Part shown: piece by piece, positions 47,649 through 52,884 of the stretch
Numbering within the stretch: the first letter of the stretch is position 1
How the letters are laid out: every line of letters starts with the position of its first letter
From: Tissierellia bacterium
GTDB lineage: Bacteria > Bacillota > Clostridia > Tissierellales > Peptoniphilaceae
Assembly: GCA_030537815.1 (NCBI GenBank)
Contig: JAUNVF010000009.1
Coordinates: 1-52,884 of the forward strand
Direction of reading: 5' to 3'
DNA length: 52,884 nucleotides
Position numbers and translations under genes: made by a program
Notes under the pieces: generated by a model
Told to the model about the DNA's origin: nothing
The model's input: only the letters and a program-made list of their open reading frames with translations
The model's database searches: none

Positions 47649-49397
47649 ATGGAAGAATATAAATGGGATCTGAGCAAAATTTACTCTGATGATGATCATT
47701 TTTACTCGGATATGGATAAAGTTGAACAATATATAAAAAAGATAGAAAATCTTAAAGAAGATTTTAAATCTAATTTTAAAGAGATAGTGACTACAATGGC
47801 TGAAAGTTCTGAAATCATGTCGAGGCTATATGTCTACTCGCATATGAAAAGAGATGAGGACAGTAGGCAATCTGAAGGTCAAAAGATGGCCCTTGAAACG
47901 GAGTCTCTTAATGCAAAACTTGAAATCATATTATCTTTCTTCAATCCGTCAATTTTAAGCCTAGATGCTGATGAATTAGATATATTGATCAAAGATAATG
48001 ATTTAGAAAATTACAGAGCCTATCTATATAAGATTTTTAGATACAAGAAGTATACCCTTTCTAAAGAAGAAGAATATATTATGGGATCTCTTCTTGAATT
48101 GGCAGATGCACCCGTAAACTCCTATTATCTTTTGATGAATGCCGATATGACTTTTCCATTTCTGGAAAAAGCCGGAGAAAGACTTACAAATGCAAATTAT
48201 GTAGATATGCTTAGGAAAAATGACAGTGAAATCAGAAAAGAAGCATTTGAAAAAATGTATTCTACACTTAAAAATGTAAAAAATTCAGTGTCCTCAATGA
48301 TGTATTCAAATTTAAAATCATTGGCAATAGAGTCTAAATTGAGAGGATTCAAATCATCGAGAGAGATGAAATTATTTGATGATAATATTCCTGTAGATGT
48401 CTACGACAATCTGCTACAAATTATAGAATCCTATCTGCCGGTACTTCACAGATATTACGAGATTAGAAAAGAGCATCTAGGTCTTGAAAAACAAAATATA
48501 TATGATATTTATCTACCTCTATCTATCGATTATGATAAAAAATTCAGCTATGAAGATGCTCAGGAAATTCTGATTAAGGCATTGGCTCCTATGGGAGAAG
48601 ATTATATAAGAGATTTAAAGAGGGCTTTTACAGATAATTGGGTTGACGTCTATCCTAGAGAAGGCAAGAGAGGTGGCGCTTATTCATGGGGAGAATATAA
48701 AAGCGATCCTTATATATTGATGAATTATACAGGTCAACTGGATTCGCTGTTTACGCTCGCTCATGAATTGGGTCATTCCATGCATTCTTTTTATTCTAGA
48801 AAAAATAATGACTATATCTACTCTTCTTATTCAATATTTGTAGCTGAAGTAGCATCAACCACTAATGAGCTTCTGCTCTTAGACTATTTAATTGAAAATG
48901 CGGAAGATGATATAGAAAAACTACATTTGGTGAATCACTATGTCGACAGTTTTAAATCGACTGTATTCAGACAATCAATGTTCGCAGAATTCGAAAGAGA
49001 AACTAGTGCTTTGGTCGATGCGGACAATGCATTGACTCTCGAAGATTTTAATGATTTATATTATAAATTAAACCAAAAATACTTTGGAGATGCCGTATTT
49101 TTGGACAGGGATATAGAGTTGGAGTGGACTAGGATTCCACATTTCTATATGGGATTTTATGTTTACAAATACGCAACTGGGTTTTCAACGGCCGTTACAT
49201 TATCGAGGAATATCCTTGACAAGAAGCCGGGAGCATTAAAAAAATATCTAGAGTTTTTAAAAGATGGAGGAAATAATTATCCTCTAGATCAGCTAAGGGA
49301 GGCCGGAGCCGATATATCTAAAAGAGAAACTCTGAACTATGCCATGCAAGTCTTTGAAGAAAAGGTTAATTTATTGGAAAAACTTTTAAAGTCATAA
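47649..49397 (+). CDS. pepF: oligoendopeptidase F
   Basis: Cytosolic M3 metallopeptidase cleaving peptides of about 7-17 residues, 582 residues. The zinc motif HELGH begins at H372, followed by SMHSFYSRKN, and the third-ligand segment FVAEVASTTNELLL lies about 25 residues later. The N-terminal helical lid and C-terminal IPHFYMGFYVYKYATGFS are typical. AAAGG at 47636-47640 is 2 bases from an ATG at 47643 and 8 from the ATG at 47649, so 47649 is chosen. It follows pap closely and probably shares its transcript. Confidence 0.96.
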   Translation: MEEYKWDLSKIYSDDDHFYSDMDKVEQYIKKIENLKEDFKSNFKEIVTTMAESSEIMSRLYVYSHMKRDEDSRQSEGQKMALETESLNAKLEIILSFFNPSILSLDADELDILIKDNDLENYRAYLYKIFRYKKYTLSKEEEYIMGSLLELADAPVNSYYLLMNADMTFPFLEKAGERLTNANYVDMLRKNDSEIRKEAFEKMYSTLKNVKNSVSSMMYSNLKSLAIESKLRGFKSSREMKLFDDNIPVDVYDNLLQIIESYLPVLHRYYEIRKEHLGLEKQNIYDIYLPLSIDYDKKFSYEDAQEILIKALAPMGEDYIRDLKRAFTDNWVDVYPREGKRGGAYSWGEYKSDPYILMNYTGQLDSLFTLAHELGHSMHSFYSRKNNDYIYSSYSIFVAEVASTTNELLLLDYLIENAEDDIEKLHLVNHYVDSFKSTVFRQSMFAEFERETSALVDADNALTLEDFNDLYYKLNQKYFGDAVFLDRDIELEWTRIPHFYMGFYVYKYATGFSTAVTLSRNILDKKPGALKKYLEFLKDGGNNYPLDQLREAGADISKRETLNYAMQVFEEKVNLLEKLLKS

Positions 49398-49401
49398 ATA
49401 G

Positions 49402-49445
49402 AAATAAAGGATAGTCTTTTTCTAATATTAGATTATCCTTTATTT
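49402..49445. terminator. terminator after pepF
   Basis: AAATAAAGGATA (49402-49413) pairs with TATCCTTTATTT (49434-49445), with a further short stem inside the loop. Confidence 0.82.
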
Positions 49446-49464
49446 ATGCAGATTCTTGTGATAT

Positions 49465-49470
49465 TATAAT
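49465..49470 (+). promoter_or_regulatory. candidate -10 of the zinc-ribbon operon
   Basis: Consensus TATAAT, 35 bases before the first zinc-ribbon gene and after the pepF terminator. No good -35 is visible at the right spacing. Confidence 0.45.
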
Positions 49471-49504
49471 ACTAATTAGAATTAAATCAAAGAGGAGATT
49501 ATAA

Positions 49505-49870
49505 ATGGTAGATAAAAAAAGGCTCGTCGACAAATACTTGGAATTAGGGCATCTATGCCATAGAAAGTATTTGGATAAAGAGGAAGATAGAGAAGAATTT
49601 ATAAATATTTCTAACGAGATTGTCGAACTGGAGAAAGAATTGTATACAGAAAACTCCAAATTACCTCCAAAAGAAGAAGAAATGATCTGTCCGAGTTGTG
49701 ATCTCAATTATGATGATGAAAGTATTTTTTGTGCGAATTGTGGATTTAATATAAGAGAGTTTTATGATAATGAGAGTATCTGTGAGATTTGCGATACGGT
49801 CATTCCTAAAGCCGATAAGTATTGCAAGGTTTGCGGAGGATTGCAATATGGAGAAGATTTAAATGATTGA
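49505..49870 (+). CDS. small double zinc-ribbon protein
   Basis: 121-residue protein with an N-terminal helical region (charged, Lys/Glu rich, about 1-60) and two consecutive zinc ribbons in the C-terminal half: CPSC with CANC, then CEIC with CKVC. It has no membrane segment or signal peptide. Function is not recognised. GAGGAG precedes the ATG. It overlaps the next zinc-ribbon gene by 8 bases, so all three are co-transcribed. Confidence 0.75.
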   Translation: MVDKKRLVDKYLELGHLCHRKYLDKEEDREEFINISNEIVELEKELYTENSKLPPKEEEMICPSCDLNYDDESIFCANCGFNIREFYDNESICEICDTVIPKADKYCKVCGGLQYGEDLND

Positions 49871-50111
49871 AATTAAAAATTATGATCCCAAAACCGGTGA
49901 GCGAATTTTGGTTGATGAGGATATAAGCGAAAAGCATATCGATACATGCCCTCATTGTGGCAAAAGTCAGGATGGTATATATTGTAGCGAATGCGGTGAT
50001 AGACTATTCATAGAAGAGATAGATAATGCTGAAACCCATGAAAATAATGATGGAGTATTCGGTAAAGTTTTGGGTTTTTTTGGCATAAAAGATGCGAAAG
50101 GGAAGAAGTAG
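49863..50111 (+). CDS. small zinc-ribbon protein
   Basis: 82-residue protein with one zinc ribbon (CPHC and CSEC, about residues 23-41), then an acidic stretch and a short hydrophobic, basic end (GKVLGFFGIKDAKGKK) that could touch a membrane. The first 20 residues resemble no family I recognise. It lies between two other zinc-ribbon genes, abutting the TcaA-like gene without a gap. Confidence 0.65.
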   Translation: MIEIKNYDPKTGERILVDEDISEKHIDTCPHCGKSQDGIYCSECGDRLFIEEIDNAETHENNDGVFGKVLGFFGIKDAKGKK

Positions 50112-52322
50112 ATGGCTAAATGTAAAAAATGCGGAAATAATATAAAGGCAGATGATAATTTTTGCAAAAAATGTGGTGCTCCGGCTGAAATATCGAATAT
50201 AGATGAATGTACTAATTGCGGATTTCATTATGCAGAGGGCGATAATTTTTGTAAGAAATGTGGTCACAAAATAGATAAGGTTGAAAAGATAGTAGCTGAA
50301 AATGCTAATTTTGACTATAGAAAAGACTATGATAAATTATATGAAGAAGATAGCATAGCAGATAAAAAAGACGAAGAAATAAAAGAGTATAAAAAAGGAA
50401 ATATTTCAAAAAAAGTTGACGAGAAGGAAAAAGTAAAGGGATACCCAGAAGAAGATCCGGAATTTAATGACGGAGGATTTAACGAAGACGACTTAGAAGT
50501 CCCGTCCTTTTTTAATAAATCTAAAAAGACGATAAATGCAATGTTTTCTGGCGAAGATAAGCCGAAGAAAATTTTTGAAGATCAAGATGAGATCAAATTT
50601 GAATCTGATGAAGTTGAGAGGGAGAATATGGAACATACAATTCTCCTGCCTAATCTCGATGAATACGAAAATTCGTCAAAACTAGAAGATAGGGCTGTCT
50701 TATCTGAAGAAAAAAAGAGGCTTATAAGAGAGTCGAAACAGAAAGCCGACGGCATAAATCATGATTTTGGAAGTCAGGATCAGTCTGATGATCAGGAGTT
50801 GACAGATACACAAAAAATCAGATTGCAAGCCGAGGAAGAGAAAAAATTCGTCGAGAGAAGGATTAGAACTTCGAGCAGAAAAAAAGTAAATAAAGAAGAA
50901 ACCAAAAAAGATATAAAAAAAGTGACTAAGAAAGAAAATACGAAGGATAAGTCAAATAAAAAGGAATTCAAATTCTCAAATTTCATTATTCCAATACTAG
51001 TAATACTAGCAGCTCTGAGTGTCTTATTTGCGACATTGTCGGGGATAACAGACAAGAAGAGGGTAATAGCGAAATTTGAGCAGAGTATAACAAGTGAAGA
51101 TGATGAATTGGCGGCAAAAATACTGAGAACCACCGGAGATGAAATTGTTGTCGATTCCCAAGATATTCATCCATTTATGGAATTGATGCGAAATGATCAA
51201 ATTTATAGAAGTTCTTTATTAGGAGCTGTAAAAGAAGATTCATCTAAGCTCAGTATAGATGATGAGTATAAGAGCAGCAGGCCTTATAGATTGGAATCTG
51301 TCGGAAATAAATTTATTTTCTTCAAAGATTATAAGATAATAGTAGATCCATTATTGTTGAATATAATCGACAATGACAGGACTATATACTTGAATTCAGA
51401 GAAATTTGAATCAGGTGTAGAAAATCTCAAGTTGATACCCGGTATATACAATATAAGTACCGATGAATCAGAGGAGAATTACCAAATTAATTTATCTCCA
51501 ACCAATGAGTCTCTTGTAGATGGGGCATTAACAGTAAGCTTGTCCGATTTATTGCCTGTTGAAATAGCAGAGGATAAAGCTGAAGAAGAGACTGTTGAAG
51601 AAAAGCCGGAAGAAGAAATTGAGCCTGAAAAAAATTTAGAGGGCGATACAGAATTTCATATAGATTCTGCGCATAAGGATGCCATAGTATTTATAAATGG
51701 AGAGAGTACAGGACTAACTCTTGAAAAATACAATGATATAGCATTAAAATCTATAAAAAATGGAGACAAAATAAAGCTTGGATTAAATTATCCTTGGGGA
51801 ATGAGCTTTTCTAATGAGATAGAATATGCAGGTGAGCAGGTAATATCATTATTTATAGAGCCTGATAATGCGTCGACAATGGAATATATCATGGGCAAGG
51901 TAGAGAAAATGCTTAAAGAAGATGGCGCAGCTAGAAGGAATATGACTATGGACGGTTTTACGACTATTATCGAACCCGAGGTTTCCGCTACAAAAGAAAT
52001 CATAGATAATGGAAAGCAAAACGGCATGGTGTATTATAGAGTATACGATCAGATCAAATACGATCCTGAATCATTTGAAGTGATTACCGGAGAGAATGGA
52101 TCTTATACCGCTTATATAGGAGGAGAATTGATTTTCAGGGCTTATGAGTATCCGGAAGGAAGTTCTCTCGATGAGGGATTTGAACCATATGGTATTGATG
52201 AAATCATGGGTTTCCACCTCACATTTATGCCTGATAAAAATGATTGGTTTGTTAATTCATGGGGTTATACTGAAAGGTATATTAATTTGGAAAATCCAAT
52301 CGTACATGATATAGGCGAATAA
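50112..52322 (+). CDS. TcaA/YvbJ-like zinc-ribbon membrane protein
   Basis: 736-residue single-pass protein. Two zinc ribbons open it (CKKC with CKKC, CTNC with CKKC, within residues 1-55). A long acidic, Lys-rich, probably disordered cytoplasmic stretch runs to about 285. A membrane segment follows (about 291-312), then a large external part. The first external domain is followed by a repeat resembling TcaA lobes, with VFINGESTGLTLEKY typical of that family, and an NTF2-like C-terminal domain (about 595-730). TcaA of Staphylococcus affects glycopeptide sensitivity. The long disordered stretch is unusual for the family. Confidence 0.8.
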   Translation: MAKCKKCGNNIKADDNFCKKCGAPAEISNIDECTNCGFHYAEGDNFCKKCGHKIDKVEKIVAENANFDYRKDYDKLYEEDSIADKKDEEIKEYKKGNISKKVDEKEKVKGYPEEDPEFNDGGFNEDDLEVPSFFNKSKKTINAMFSGEDKPKKIFEDQDEIKFESDEVERENMEHTILLPNLDEYENSSKLEDRAVLSEEKKRLIRESKQKADGINHDFGSQDQSDDQELTDTQKIRLQAEEEKKFVERRIRTSSRKKVNKEETKKDIKKVTKKENTKDKSNKKEFKFSNFIIPILVILAALSVLFATLSGITDKKRVIAKFEQSITSEDDELAAKILRTTGDEIVVDSQDIHPFMELMRNDQIYRSSLLGAVKEDSSKLSIDDEYKSSRPYRLESVGNKFIFFKDYKIIVDPLLLNIIDNDRTIYLNSEKFESGVENLKLIPGIYNISTDESEENYQINLSPTNESLVDGALTVSLSDLLPVEIAEDKAEEETVEEKPEEEIEPEKNLEGDTEFHIDSAHKDAIVFINGESTGLTLEKYNDIALKSIKNGDKIKLGLNYPWGMSFSNEIEYAGEQVISLFIEPDNASTMEYIMGKVEKMLKEDGAARRNMTMDGFTTIIEPEVSATKEIIDNGKQNGMVYYRVYDQIKYDPESFEVITGENGSYTAYIGGELIFRAYEYPEGSSLDEGFEPYGIDEIMGFHLTFMPDKNDWFVNSWGYTERYINLENPIVHDIGE

Positions 52323-52335
52323 ATAATAGAATCCA

Positions 52336-52378
52336 ATAGGCTATTTTCAGTTATTGCTTGAAAATAGCCTATTCTTTT
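52336..52378 (+). terminator. terminator after the TcaA-like gene
   Basis: AATAGGCTATTTTCA (52336-52350) pairs with TGAAAATAGCCTATT (52360-52374), 15 bp, 9-base loop, followed by CTTTT. Confidence 0.92.
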
Positions 52379-52405
52379 ATAGAAAATTAATTAGAAAGGA
52401 AAATT

Positions 52406-52873
52406 ATGTTTAAAAAAATCTTATCCCTAATAACAATCATATTGATTCTGTTATTGGCAAGGGAGTTTTTAAAGGAAGATCATAATCAATTTCCTGAATA
52501 TAAGGTCACGAGAGTCATAGACGGAGACACATTGGAAATAAAATTTGAAGATGGAATAAAAAAATTGAGGCTTATCGGTATCGATGCACCTGAATCGGTT
52601 CATCCAGATAAAGATAAAAATACAGAATTTGGAAAAATCGCATCGGAATTTACGAAGCAGAGATTAGAAAATAAAAAAGTAGGAGTTGAATACGATGCGC
52701 AATTATTTGATCGATATGGTAGAGTGCTGGCTTATATCTATCTTGACGGCGAGATGTACAATGAAATAATGTTGAGAGAGGGAATGGCTACGATAATGAC
52801 GATAAGTCCAAATGTAAAATATGTGGATAGATTTTTTGAATCTCAAGAAGAAGCTAAGGCTAACAAAAAGTGA
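52406..52873 (+). CDS. thermonuclease-family (SNase) protein
   Basis: Staphylococcal nuclease-fold protein of 155 residues with an N-terminal signal or anchor helix (about 5-20), so it is secreted or surface-bound. The catalytic region shows VIDGDTLEI, RLIGIDAPE (Arg and Asp for Ca2+ and catalysis), TEFG (general-base Glu position) and DRYGRVLAYIY (second Arg). It should cleave DNA and RNA with Ca2+. AAAGGA precedes the ATG. The gene is complete within the window; only 11 bases follow. Confidence 0.92.
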   Translation: MFKKILSLITIILILLLAREFLKEDHNQFPEYKVTRVIDGDTLEIKFEDGIKKLRLIGIDAPESVHPDKDKNTEFGKIASEFTKQRLENKKVGVEYDAQLFDRYGRVLAYIYLDGEMYNEIMLREGMATIMTISPNVKYVDRFFESQEEAKANKK

Positions 52874-52884
52874 GTATGGAAATA

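Overview
The window looks like chromosomal DNA of a low-GC, Gram-positive (Bacillota) anaerobe. The sequence is AT-rich, has strong GGAGG-type ribosome binding sites, and carries an S-box leader, a CggR-led glycolytic operon, CsoR, SmpB/RNase R and lipoprotein-type transporters. Tyrosine phenol-lyase, a predicted Na+-pumping pyrophosphatase and many peptidases fit an amino-acid or peptide fermenter of the Clostridia/Tissierellia (Peptoniphilaceae-like) kind; that placement is inference. Nearly all genes lie on the + strand. I see no rRNA, tRNA, CRISPR array, phage or insertion sequence.

Layout. 1-2.9 kb: Nudix hydrolase, GNAT acetyltransferase, two tandem sirtuins and a membrane zinc-ribbon protein in one overlapping operon, then a SIMPL lipoprotein. 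3.8-6.5 kb: SAM-I riboswitch and metNIQ methionine importer. 6.6-9.4 kb: unknown membrane protein, AI-2E-family exporter, DMT transporter. 9.5-16.5 kb: cggR-gap-pgk-tpiA-gpmI-eno. 16.7-21.7 kb: secG, hppA, rnr, smpB. 21.7-25.5 kb: zincin, membrane J-domain protein, double zinc-ribbon membrane protein, TPM protein and EFR1 ferredoxin. 25.6-27 kb: CNNM/CBS transporter. 27-28.4 kb: decayed DNA with a frameshifted small membrane gene. 28.4-30.2 kb: MarR regulator and MATE exporter. 30.2-31.7 kb (minus strand): lipoprotein polysaccharide deacetylase and a ModE-type DNA-binding protein. 32-33.4 kb: tyrosine phenol-lyase. 33.6-36.8 kb: methyltransferase, deoC, cdd and pyrimidine-nucleoside phosphorylase. 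36.8-38.1 kb (minus strand): GT4 glycosyltransferase. 38.2-39.1 kb: YpfJ-like metallopeptidase. 39.2-42.1 kb: copper operon (CopA with fused CopZ, then CsoR). 42.2-46.0 kb: XpaC/TelA pair, then PadR-HAAS-adhesin module. 46.2-49.4 kb: polyphosphate:AMP phosphotransferase and oligoendopeptidase F. 49.5-52.9 kb: three zinc-ribbon proteins, the last TcaA/YvbJ-like, and a thermonuclease.

How it fits together. The glycolytic operon, the pyrophosphatase and the polyphosphate enzyme point to tight use of phosphate-bond energy. MetNIQ, PepF and tyrosine phenol-lyase support uptake and breakdown of peptides and amino acids. The deoC-cdd-pdp operon feeds pentose phosphates into glycolysis. Several operons carry a local regulator with a visible candidate operator (CggR, MarR, CsoR, PadR). 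The most interesting points are a CopA pump whose last 72 residues form a complete CopZ chaperone with its own ribosome binding site and start codon, the tandem sirtuin/acetyltransferase/Nudix operon, and the uncharacterised J-domain/zinc-ribbon/TPM cluster.
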